Source: Parachlorella kessleri
Lineage: Eukaryota > Chlorophyta > Trebouxiophyceae > Chlorellales > Chlorellaceae
Direction: 5' to 3'
Length of the DNA stretch: 17,149 nucleotides
Assembly (NCBI GenBank): GCA_001598975.1
Contig: BBXU01002959.1
Location: 1-17,149 of the forward strand
A program made the position numbers and the translations under genes. This document shows, piece after piece, positions 8,991 to 17,149 of the stretch. Position 1 is the stretch's first letter. Every line of letters begins with the position of its first letter. The notes below the pieces were generated by a model. It saw nothing but the letters and a program-made list of their open reading frames with translations. It had not been told where the DNA came from and ran no database searches.

Positions 8991-11465
8991 CTACCCGGGT
9001 GGGCCAAAGTCAGCGAGCAGGCCAAAGTGGTCAGAGGGGTAGAGAGGGCGAGGGCGGCTGCGCTCAGTCTCCCGGAAGCACAAACCCTGTATCTGGGTCA
9101 TGCCCACCCGCCTGATGCGCCGCACTCTCCATACAGGCGACGTGTACAGGATGCGGTCAAAGCGCGCCTGCAGGGGAGCCTCAAACATGGGCGCTTAGCC
9201 GAACCCCAGCTCCACACTGCACCCACATCTCCCCGCCACCTTCTGCACATACGAGCGTCAAGATGCATGGTAGAAGTGTGCGCAGGCAGCCCTTTCAAGC
9301 CTGTCACGCCACGGCAGGGAAGTAAGCAGTACGATTAATCCCTGACGGCGCCCCAGCTGCAGAAAGGACCCCTGGGCAGTTGTGATGGCCGCAGGAGCCA
9401 CATATACCTGTCAGGCATACAAGCTGCTGCAAGCTGGCATATGGCACGAGCTAGGAGGTACCTGAGCCTTGGACCTGCACATCCTGTTGTGCACGCCATC
9501 GTAGGTGTGGCCTTGGTCAGGGGTGGGTGTACCAGGCCCATGCAGCTCCAGCCAGGCATCCTGCCAGCCGGGGGGCAGCCCCAGGCGGTGCTTGGGGTCC
9601 AATGAGGGCAGCCAGTTGGTGTCGCCTGCACGCGCCACATGCGCATGGGCTTCCAGTAGCAGTTGCTGTCTGTGGAATGGCCCCTTCTGGGTGCGGCTCC
9701 AGAGGATGCTGACAGCCAGTTCCCCTGAAAGACCTGAGAGTCCCAAGGCCAGCCACAGTATCAACCCTGCCGATGCGGACGTGCAGTGCCAGCAACCTTG
9801 GGCTCGTGATTTGGATGCAGCTGCGTTGCCATCAGGAAGCTCCCCAGCAGCAAGCAGATGAAACTCCTGCATGCATACCTTATTTTGCGTACCATTTCTT
9901 CGCCCCCCGCACCTGCGCCCCGCCCCCCCCCCCCTTCCCTCCGCATACCTTACACAAGCGCCCCATCCGCACCCTTTGCAGCCAAACTACACCCTGGCTC
10001 CTACCCACCCCACCCCACCTTTCCCTACCTGCCAGGAAGACGTTTGCACACTCCCGCTGCCCGTTCAGCTGTGCCAGCGTGTCGTACATGTCTTTAATGC
10101 CGCTGGCACCTTGCTCTAGGTGCACATTGGCTGCAAGAAGGCGCTCCCCGCCAACCTCGCCGCGAACAACCTTCAGATCCCGGTCTGCGAACTTGCGTCC
10201 TGCAGCCTGAACCCCGCAGTTACACGCTGCAAGGATCGCTCGAGTGGCCGGGAATGAGCTGCACAATGAGCAGCAGGGCTGAATGTATATGTAGCACTCG
10301 TACAAGGCTGGTGCCGGTTGACTGTGGTGTCATTCATGTCCAAACCGCGATGCCAACCCTGCCCCTGGGCTCGCTCCTTGCTACCACAACGCCACCCATT
10401 GCGGCCACCAGGCCACCAGTGACTATCACCCACAGACTGCCATCGCAAAACCGACACATGAACTCTTGCCTGGTGACAAGGGTTGGGCACTGCCTTGCAT
10501 ATTTCTAGTTCTCCCTCACCCTCAGGGCTGTCCTCAAACACGCTGGGCATCTCAAACTCCACACTGTGCACAGTTGCCCGCTTGCAGAGGGTCATGGTGA
10601 AGACTGCCTCTTCGGGGAAGGCCCTGACCTCGCCCTCGCTAGGCTGGCACCGGTAGCGGCCCCACCAGGCCTGACTAGCAAACAGCGCGTGGGAGTGGGG
10701 CGTCACTTCCTGCAGACACACTAGGGCAAGGTGGTTCCTCCACCACCCTTGCTGAAGAACCACCCAGGTGGCAAAAAACTGTTGCCAGCCTGCCATGCGG
10801 CGGGGTCCATCTGTGGTTGAGGCCAAGATACACAATGACATCATAGATTCTATGATGATGGCAGGCAGCACAGCTTAAAACATGCCAGACTGGCAGCCAA
10901 GGCATGGGCTCGGTGGCTTGCTGGCAGGTATGCTGTGGACGCCTTACCTGGAACAGGATGAGGTCGGGGCAGCCGCTGCTGACTATGATGCGGCCCACCT
11001 CGCGCATTCGCTCCTCAAACATCACCGGCTCACACCTGCACAACTACAACCAAACACCCTCAAGCTGTAGTGACGAGCACTGTGCGCTCAGCGTGCATGT
11101 CTTATGGCGACATCCACCCTCATGCTTGACTTGGAAGGGCTGCAGAAAGCTGAAGGCACAACTTGCTAGATAAGACCTGCTGCTAGGTGGCAGGGCTCTC
11201 ACCAAATGTTGTAGGTCAGCAGTGAGAAACTGGGCAGGGGTGGGCTGGCCTGACACATTGCACTCTTCTCCGCTTGACGGGAAGCGATGGGGGACTGCTG
11301 AGAAAGGCGCTGGGCGGTGGCTGTGCCATCGCCAGCTGGTACGTCCGCTGCTACTGACTCCGCTGGCGTTGCTGGAGCAGCCACAACGGCAGCTGACGTA
11401 AATGTAGCAGGTGGTGAGACCGGGTTAGTGGTGCGTTGCCTCTTGGCTGCTGGGACCCCATCCAT
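8991..11465 (-). CDS. TDP2: TDP2-like 5'-tyrosyl-DNA phosphodiesterase (EEP-fold Mg-dependent phosphodiesterase)
   Basis: TDP2 enzymes remove topoisomerase II tyrosyl adducts from DNA 5' ends, which allows break repair in the nucleus. Six exons join in phase to 350 codons plus stop: 11465-11203, 11035-10948, 10709-10520, 10199-10029, 9625-9462 and 9167-8991. All four catalytic motifs of the endonuclease/exonuclease/phosphatase fold are present: LLTYNIW (Asn86), ILFQEVTP (Gln117-Glu118, split by an intron), FLAGDTNW (Asp239, Asn241, split by an intron) and YPSDHFGLL (Asp338-His339). Other family-like pieces are VMFEERMREVGRII, LLAANVHLEQG, GHTYDG and ARFDRILYTSPVW. Residues 7-11 (AKRQR) look like a nuclear localisation signal, and the Ala/Pro/Ser-rich N-terminus (to about residue 75) is probably disordered. 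The length is close to animal TDP2 (about 360). ATG 11465 is preceded in frame by a TAA nine codons upstream, which supports the start. I see no UBA-like domain at the N-terminus. Relatives in the EEP superfamily are the alternative, but the motif set favours TDP2. Confidence 0.92.
9923..9934 (+). repeat. Poly-C tract
   Basis: Twelve C in a row, surrounded by a C/T-rich stretch (about 9901-10030), in intron 4 of the TDP2-like gene (10028-9626). On the transcribed sense strand it is a poly-G run. No coding role. Confidence 0.85.
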
Positions 11466-11606
11466 AGGGCTGCCGGCAGCCGTGGCCGATTAGTGGGCAG
11501 CTTGCACTGTCACTTGCACAGCTGCGTCCCAGAGTCTTGTGCCCTGCAAGTGTGCTGGCCGACCATCTGGGGCAGGTTGAGCCACCTCGTACTTGTCAAG
11601 TGCCAC

Positions 11607-11634
11607 CAAAGAGACGGCTCTCAGGCAATACAGG
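11607..11634 (-). repeat. 28-bp direct repeat, copy 1 (proximal to TDP2-like start)
   Basis: Identical over 28 bp to 11846-11873. It lies 142 bp upstream of the TDP2-like start codon. The centre GAGA-CGGC-TCTC has short inverted arms. It could be a duplicated promoter element, part of a 5' UTR, or a terminal repeat of a tiny element. Confidence 0.7.
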
Positions 11635-11845
11635 GTACTAGTTGAACCCGTGCCCGTTGGGGTACGCCTTCCGTTCGGTGTGCCAGAGCGCTTGGGGAAT
11701 GAATGTAGTGTTGAAACCTGGGACGTTACATTAGTCTCCCCCCCCTCACCCCGGGGAACATACCAATGGGCGGTGTGAGTCCCTCCTCCCACTGTTCCCT
11801 CCCTTCTCAACACCGGTACTGGGGTAGTTGGCCCCCTCTCCCCTT

Positions 11846-11873
11846 CAAAGAGACGGCTCTCAGGCAATACAGG
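11846..11873 (-). repeat. 28-bp direct repeat, copy 2 (distal)
   Basis: Second exact copy, with a start-to-start distance of 239 bp from the first and in the same orientation. The bases on both outer and inner flanks differ between copies, so the identity is sharply bounded. Confidence 0.7.
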
Positions 11874-12632
11874 CTATGCTGTGTGATCACCAACCGTTGC
11901 ACACATCCGCCCCAGCAACCCAGAAGAGCTTCTATTTCTTCTGCCTGTTGACTCCCAGTTTGGGAAAATAGGCAGAGGCAAGCCACCCGAGCAGCAAGGA
12001 GGCTCAGCACTCCACAGCACTAGGGCGCCGAGGCGCTACTAGCACATGTGGCAAGGACACAAGAATGCTTGAAAAGTGGAGTGTTGGTTGTCGATGGTGG
12101 CAGGTGTTGCGGACATAACAATGGTAGGGTGAAGTGTGCTGACCGGGCTGGAAGGAGTTATCATTAGGAATGGCAGGTACATGCAGTGCGGACAGAGAGT
12201 GAGAGGCGAACTGTACCGACTGCATTCCAAGTGTGCCAAAGGTATGCTTGCTGAGGCTTGCACTGCGGAGGACCTGAGAGCTGCCAGGGCAAGCTCTTCC
12301 TTCAACTCTCCGTTTCCACCAAAGTCTTACTTGTTGTTTACATGCAGCCAGCTTCTAACACAGCTAGAAAGTAGCCACAATTTATGCATGACAAGTGCAA
12401 TTGTGGATACCAGCGTCCAGACAGCGGCGCCATCATACACCCGCATGTTGTGCAGGTACAAGACTGATCTTCTGCTGCCATCACAAAGCCAATCTGTCGT
12501 GATGCTGTACTTCTCCTATCCCTGTAAACCCAGACATGAAATCAAGCCACCGTCAGGAGCAGGTGGCACTCAAAATCGAAAAACGCCTGGCAGGCACAAG
12601 CACCTGCCCACAATTTGTCAGTGCAAGCAGGC

Positions 12633-12845
12633 TCAGACAGCAACCAGCAAGTCTGCCCAGATCCCAAGCAACAACATGCAAAGCTCAAGCAGCAAGACAA
12701 TACAGAAGATAAGAGTTGTCAACACAGCAGTGACAAGGACACCCCAGAGGAAAGAAACAGTAGGAACCTGATCGGCAAGGAAGGAGAACAGCACCAGTAC
12801 GCCAGCGCCCAGAATGGCACTATATCCTAACGCATCAAACAGCAA
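12633..12845 (-). CDS. Possible small hydrophobic ORF, unrecognised
   Basis: Seventy codons with two or three strongly hydrophobic segments (for example ILGAGVLVLFSFLA and VLVTAVLTTLIFCIVLLLEL) that would span a membrane. I recognise no family. The codons do not show the G/C third-position bias of the four clear genes, and the opposite strand is CA-rich, which alone yields Leu/Val/Cys-rich antisense frames. It may be chance, an exon of an unplaced gene, or part of the desaturase 3' UTR. Confidence 0.2.
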   Translation of the reverse strand: MLFDALGYSAILGAGVLVLFSFLADQVPTVSFLWGVLVTAVLTTLIFCIVLLLELCMLLLGIWADLLVAV

Positions 12846-13460
12846 GTGCCCTTCAGCTCAGCAATCGCTTCATGCAATCATGTTGTGATGGCATATCATT
12901 TGTTCATAGTACACAAGCCTTCCACGTCTCTCCCTCCCGCAGTGAAAGGACTATGCAACATAATGGCAGCACAGTGCTAATAGCAGCATGATGAAAGAGG
13001 AGCTCTCCACGCCCGTAGCGCATGCACGCCACATGAGCAGCAGGACAGTTCATATGCACTACACACCGATGACCAATTCAAACCACCTAATCACCGTCAA
13101 CACCTGGTGCCATTCAGCACCCTTCCCTCCTACAGCCCTAGGGACACCCTCCGTCCCCTACAGCACATCCCCTGCTGTTCCACCGCCGCCTGCAACCCCG
13201 CCAGGTAGGACCACGCCCCTCCCCACATCACCCCTACCTGGTGCCGCCCCCTGCTACCTCTAGCGCACCTTCCTTCACTACAACTCGTTTCCCAGCCAAA
13301 GGCACCCCAACTCCATCACATCTCCCACCACCATTTCCCGACCGACCGGCCGCCTCCCACAAGAGCCTGCTGCCCAGTTCGCCTTCCCTGCAACGGCAAG
13401 GCTGCCTCTTGCATCTTCCCAGTCCCTGTGGCCGCGTCGGGGCTGCGATGATCTCACAGC
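12846..13460 (-). other. Downstream (3') region of the desaturase gene
   Basis: No gene is seen. The plus strand from about 13100 to 13440 is very C-rich, so the desaturase transcript would be G-rich here. I find no TGTAA on the minus strand close to the stop codon. Several plus- and minus-strand frames stay open only because of the base skew. Confidence 0.4.
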
Positions 13461-16459
13461 TTACTCCTGTTTGGCCGCCGAGGAAGAGCTGTCGGCCTGG
13501 ACCACCTCCGCCTCCTCCTCTGGTGCCGCCACCTGGCCCGAGGCGGCTGCGGTGGCCAGCTTCCTCTTCTGCGCCTCCGAGGGCAGGCGGATGTCCCACG
13601 CCAGGCCCAGGAACTGCACAGCAGGGTGAGGGAGGGGGCAGGGAGGGGCAGCTGAGCCTTGCAGGGCTGGGCCAGATCAAGTGTGCTTCCTTCCACAACT
13701 GCTAGGGCAGGCCAGTCTGTGGGACTTCAGTCAGTAGGCATCTGGAGCAGCCGCAGCAGCCACACAAAGAAACATAACTCCATCAGACTGCCGCTTGACA
13801 TGGTGTCCATGTGTAGCTTTGGCACATACCATAATGCACACCAAGCGAGCCACCCGCACTGCGCGCACCTGCAGCACGCGGATGACCCCCCAGGCGATGT
13901 CCACCTGCCACCACTCCAGGCCGTGGCGCGCCGAGAAGGGAAAGGCGTGGTGGTTGTTGTGCCACGACTCGCCAAATGTCGCGATGGCCAGCCAGGAGTT
14001 GTTGGTGGACAGGTCGCCGGTGTTGTAGGGGCGGGCGCCCCAGGCGTGGCAGGCGCTGCACAGCAGGTGCGAGGGATATGGAAGTGGGAAGCTGGCAGTG
14101 AGGGATGGGTAGCAACAGGCCTAACCACTGATGCTGCCAGGGGCATGTGCCTCAGCCGGTCGGACAGGTAGGGAGGGGGCAGAGTCGGTGTTGGCAAGGC
14201 ATTCTTCTCCCACGCTGGGCAACTCGGGTGCCAAGCACATCAGCGGTGAGGGGATGCGGCAGCCGCCTGACTCTAGCCGTGGTGAACCCGTATCCAATAT
14301 CAAACCAAGTCTAGGCAGATGTACATCCAATGTTCAGCTTTATGGCGCCTACGGATAGGCAAGAGATCCATGGAGTTCTCAGGTGTCAACTAGACCAGCC
14401 AGGTCACGTGGCTTCTGTAACAGGACTTGCCGTGAATGCCAGGGAATGGACAGTTCGCCCAACTTCGCCCAACTCACCTGTTGACCAGCCAGGTGACATG
14501 CCACATGAGCACCTGGCGCAGGGCGCCGCCCCAGACCACGGCGCCAAAGCCGCCCAGCCAGTACAGGAACATGTACTGCCCCACCACATGCAGGTTGTAG
14601 GTCTGCAGCAGGCAGGCACACACAAAGCGTGGGGGAGGTCTATCAGGGACACATGCAGCAGTGAGAAGCCACAGCAAGAGCAGGCAGAGACCAACAGCGC
14701 TTCTTTATGGGACCACCCAAGACGTTGGCCACCGCCCCTATGGAAGGTTACCATTGGATGGGCAGCGGCAAACACGACTGCTTCAGGGAGCATCTGAAGT
14801 CCCCATCACTTCCGTTTACAACCGTGGTTTAGACAGGGTTGCAAACTTGCTAGCCGGCCTCCTTGGTACTGCTTGAATACCTAGGTCAGTAGCCACAGTT
14901 TGTCGTAGGTGTCGATGTTTACACTGTTGCAGGAAGTGTACCAATTCCGCTACTCTGTCCGTTTACATCGTTCAACCATCACAACCCCGCTGTCACCTTG
15001 TGAATGAAGCGGTAGAAGGCATCGCTGCAGAGGTCCTTCACAATCCAGTTGTCACCGGTGCGGTCATCCAGCACCTGGGGGCTAGGCAGCTGGACTTCTT
15101 CAAACCACAAGTGAGACATAAACCAGTGTTTCAGAGTGCACAAGCACCGGCCCAGGCCTTCCAGCCCTGATAGGTGACCTGCCTGTCAGCGCAATTCGCC
15201 GCGAGATAAACTGAGAGCTCGTTGATAAGCCGTGCTTGACTGCGACAACCAAGCCACTGTCAAACATTTGGAGCTTCTTGATGACGGCCATCACCAAGCC
15301 CACCCTTGAAAGGTCAACACCCCATAGCAAGGCTCAACCCTAACCCCATCCTTGCCTTGGAGTGCATCAGCCAGCCATAATGCGCCCACCAGAAGCCCTC
15401 GTAGGTGCCTGCAAACACCCTCAGCACACTGTCAGCCGCGCTGTTGAGCGGGCGAGGTGAAGCTTGCCCATGGCAACCCGGTAAACACAAGTGTTGGTTC
15501 GTGTCCTTGGTGCATGCACCAAGAAATTGCCCAGCACATCTCTGTGCAAAATAACACTTACCCCAACATCACTTACACAGAGAAAGTCAGCATTGCAAGT
15601 CAAGCACTGAAGCAGTTCAAGCCACCAGGATCACAAGAGCTGCTGAAGGCCATGGAAGGGCGTTTCTTGACCAGCCACTGGCGACTTACTGTGGGGGTCC
15701 AGCGGGGTGTCGGTGTTCTGGTGGTGGTAGCGGTGGTGCTTCACCCACCTGCATTACCAAAGCTAAGCCTGCATTACAAACTTGGAACGCCCGGCTGCGC
15801 TTTCTATTGTGCAGAAAGCAAGCAGGGGACAGAGGAAAGGCAAGGCCTCTGCGGGAGAGAGCAGGTTGCAGAGGCTGCGAAGTAAAGCGCGTCACACCAT
15901 CACCAGAGCACTCACTCGATGGGGTCATGCTCCAGCCCCAGCGTGCCTAGGTAGGCCAGGAAGTACTCCAGCCACTTGGGGCAGGTGAAGCTGCGGTGGG
16001 TGAGCTGGCGGTGGAAGGACACGTCAATGCCCAGGCAGCCCACAGCGCAGTACAGCACCAGGAACAGCCAGAAGTTGGGCCAGCTGAAGGTGAAGGGTGC
16101 CGCCAGGCACAGGAGGTGGAGGCCTGCGAGCGAGGGAGTAACCTAGTGCAGTCTAGTCCAGTCTAACAGTCTACCGCCACCTGACCATGCTGCCGTGAGT
16201 CCCCCAAGTGGGACCAACAAAAAGCCAGGATGCACTATGCCCTCAAACCACAAGAGGGGAAAACCGACCGAGCTTATAGGGTGCTTTGGAGGGTGGTCTG
16301 GAGACGTTGTCTTTGATGGAGGCTGCTCCCACTTGCCAAAGGTGCTTAAGCTCAGAGCGGCAAGCCTCAGTCATTGCTGGCAGTGCGCAGCTCAGAACTG
16401 ATAGCTACTTGCCTGGGATGGACAGGCCGACCAGGAAGTCAGTGAAGCTCCAACGCTCC
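13461..16459 (-). CDS. Membrane fatty-acyl desaturase, ADS/FAD5 (delta-9-like, plastid-type) class, 5' end missing
   Basis: It introduces a double bond into a fatty-acyl chain using a di-iron centre in a membrane enzyme; plant relatives act on plastid lipids or acyl-CoA. Eight exons are in phase: 16459-16413, 16123-15916, 15748-15690, 15408-15356, 15074-14997, 14602-14478, 14055-13869 and 13613-13461, giving 302 full codons. Counting from the first full codon, box 1 is HRQLTH (53-58), box 2 HRYHH (90-94, in [20 protein letters not shown]) and box 3 HNNHH (222-226, in [11 protein letters not shown]). Other family marks are [31 protein letters not shown] and [18 protein letters not shown]. Hydrophobic helices lie at about 17-45 and 150-180. 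The C-terminus ends in an acidic Ser-rich tail. Two introns (16412-16124 and 15355-15075) use GC donors. The first exon placed begins inside a codon, so a transit peptide and at least one 5' exon lie further upstream. The substrate and the position of the double bond cannot be read from the sequence. Confidence 0.9.
14454..14473 (-). repeat. 10-bp tandem repeat beside a splice donor
   Basis: Two perfect TTCGCCCAAC units, placed just inside intron 6 of the desaturase gene, next to the donor at 14477 on the minus strand. A minor local duplication. Confidence 0.7.
15075..15355 (-). other. GC-AG intron of the desaturase gene (281 bp)
   Basis: The exon ends TCCAAG and the intron begins GCAAGG; the acceptor is CCCCCAG. 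The splice is phase 0 and joins GWLMHSK to VLDDRTGDN. No GT donor nearby keeps both the frame and the conserved Gly-Trp-Leu segment intact. Confidence 0.75.
16124..16412 (-). other. GC-AG intron of the desaturase gene (289 bp), with dispersed repeat
   Basis: The donor is CCCAG followed by GCAAGT and the acceptor is CGCTCGCAG. The join gives [16 protein letters not shown], a hydrophobic helix typical of this family. The intron contains the second copy of the dispersed repeat close to its 3' end. Confidence 0.75.
16155..16217 (+). repeat. Dispersed repeat, copy 2
   Basis: Partner of the repeat at 2486-2550 and on the same DNA strand. It is therefore antisense to the desaturase, while copy 1 is sense to the DUF4211 gene. 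It ends within about 30 bp of the desaturase acceptor at 16124. Confidence 0.7.
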
Positions 16460-16499
16460 CTGCAAAGCAGGTCTACGCTTTCAAATACTGCTTCCTAGG

Positions 16500-16775
16500 T
16501 CACGGCAAACCCTTATTGCTGCCACCGGTGGTGAATTGCACTGGCTTGCGATTCGTTGTCCCCTTGACGTACCGGCTGGTCCAGTTGTTGAGCTTCTGCG
16601 TGGCCCAAACGTCCGATCCAGGGATAAGCTTGGCATTGGGCTCCTTGCTTTGAGCCTCGAGCGACGGCTTGGGAATACGTGCTCTGGTGTTCAGAGGCAG
16701 GTGTGAGAAGAGCTCGTCATACTGGGCGGAGTAAGACAAACCCTGCAAGTCTTTCGTGACCGCCATGATGGGCAA
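16500..16775 (-). CDS. Unrecognised 91-codon ORF upstream of the desaturase
   Basis: A continuous frame whose composition looks protein-like and soluble: an acidic/aromatic start (YSAQYDELFSHLPLNTRAR), a Lys/Pro/Ser-rich middle, and DVWATQKLNNWTSRYVKG followed by a Gly/Asn/Lys-rich end. I recognise no family. Its codons end in A or T more often than those of the desaturase exons. It might be a separate small gene (start at either of two nearby Met codons), or an upstream exon of the desaturase. Direct splicing to exon 16459 would be in phase only with a GTGACC donor and a 44-bp intron, much shorter than the other introns here. Confidence 0.3.
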   Translation of the reverse strand: MPIMAVTKDLQGLSYSAQYDELFSHLPLNTRARIPKPSLEAQSKEPNAKLIPGSDVWATQKLNNWTSRYVKGTTNRKPVQFTTGGSNKGLP

Positions 16776-17149
16776 ACGGCTTGAAAGGATCTTCAGCCAC
16801 TAGGATCGGTTTCTGTCGAAATTGAGAGGATTGCTAACCTTGCGCGGGAGCACGTAAGCCGAGCTCTGCGTGGCATGAGTGACGGCCGGGCGCAAAGCGC
16901 CGCCCTGGAATCACAGGCTCGCAGGCAGGTGACGTGAATATGGAATGCCATAGGGAGCCATGCAGCCTGCGACTGCTTAGGATCTTAAAGGGTTTGCCAG
17001 CGGACGAGTCTGATTGCAGCTTGAGCTTGCAACTTGCCATGACCCTGTAAGCGTCGGAAGTGACCCTGGCAAGCCCCTGCACTGCTGCCTACCAGGTGGG
17101 TAAAAGCTCATGTTACACCCTTAGCTGGTTAGCATGGGTGGCAGGTAGT
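16776..17149. other. Right-edge region, nothing assigned
   Basis: A minus-strand frame starting at ATG 17040 (or 17082) reads Ser/Arg/Lys-rich and could pass as a transit peptide, ending before a possible donor GTTAGC at about 16838. Its phase does not match the first placed desaturase exon. I therefore leave the desaturase 5' end unresolved; it may lie beyond the window. Confidence 0.3.

Larger units (their letters stand above)
11466..12632. other. Region upstream of the TDP2-like gene; no supported gene
   Basis: It holds the presumed promoter and 5' UTR of the minus-strand TDP2-like gene, two exact 28-bp direct repeats, and a C-rich stretch (about 11739-11755). A plus-strand reading frame at 12136-12771 is open but shows no recognisable domain, and its composition (many Ser, Thr, Gln, Cys) looks like chance. 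I call no gene here. Confidence 0.5.

Noticed and set aside
9762..9872. Minus-strand frame reading LLAAGELPDGNAAASKSRA inside the TDP2-like gene as a possible exon
   Set aside because: Splicing 10029 to 9625 directly restores the FLAGDTNW catalytic motif in phase; adding this segment would break it.
12136..12771. A 211-codon plus-strand ORF
   Set aside because: No domain, biased composition, no G/C third-position preference and no clear splice partners. It is probably chance in a stop-poor CA-rich strand.
16460..16503. A 44-bp intron joining the 16500-16775 ORF to the first placed desaturase exon
   Set aside because: The phase works, but the donor is poor and the length is far below every other intron here (167-700 bp). 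Left as an open alternative only.

Overview
The window is eukaryotic nuclear DNA, most likely from a green alga (chlorophyte). It has intron-dense genes, GC-rich exons with strong G/C third positions, many CAG/GCA triplet runs, and proteins typical of green plastid-bearing cells (a sulfate adenylyltransferase with a transit-peptide-like N-terminus and a plastid-type acyl desaturase). I cannot name the species. No bacterial operon, tRNA, rRNA or CRISPR array is visible.

The open reading frames are fragments of spliced genes. I joined exons by requiring conserved protein motifs, matching codon phase and plausible splice sites, and obtained four genes. (1) Minus strand, 1511 down to 37 and past the left edge: the N-terminal part of a sulfate adenylyltransferase. 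(2) Plus strand, 1821-8430: a nine-exon gene for a predicted 1256-residue nuclear protein with a DUF4211-like domain and a textbook PCNA-binding PIP box near its C-terminus. (3) Minus strand, 11465-8991: a complete six-exon gene for a 350-residue TDP2-like (tyrosyl-DNA phosphodiesterase 2) enzyme with all four catalytic motifs. (4) Minus strand, 16459-13461: a membrane fatty-acyl desaturase of the ADS/FAD5 class with three histidine boxes, whose 5' exon(s) I could not place.

Genes 1 and 2 are divergent, with only 309 bp between their start codons. Genes 2 and 3 are convergent, with 560 bp between stops. Genes 3 and 4 point the same way, separated by about 2 kb that holds two exact copies of a 28-bp sequence upstream of the TDP2-like gene and little convincing coding sequence. 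The right end (16460-17149) holds one unrecognised 91-codon ORF and no safe assignment for the desaturase N-terminus.

The most interesting points are the DUF4211 plus PIP-box protein, which suggests a replication- or repair-linked chromatin factor and lies next to a DNA-repair nuclease gene; three GC-AG introns among 22 complete introns; a short dispersed repeat in introns of two genes; and an in-frame, exitron-like segment in the last exon of the DUF4211 gene. All gene structures are read from sequence alone and need transcript support.
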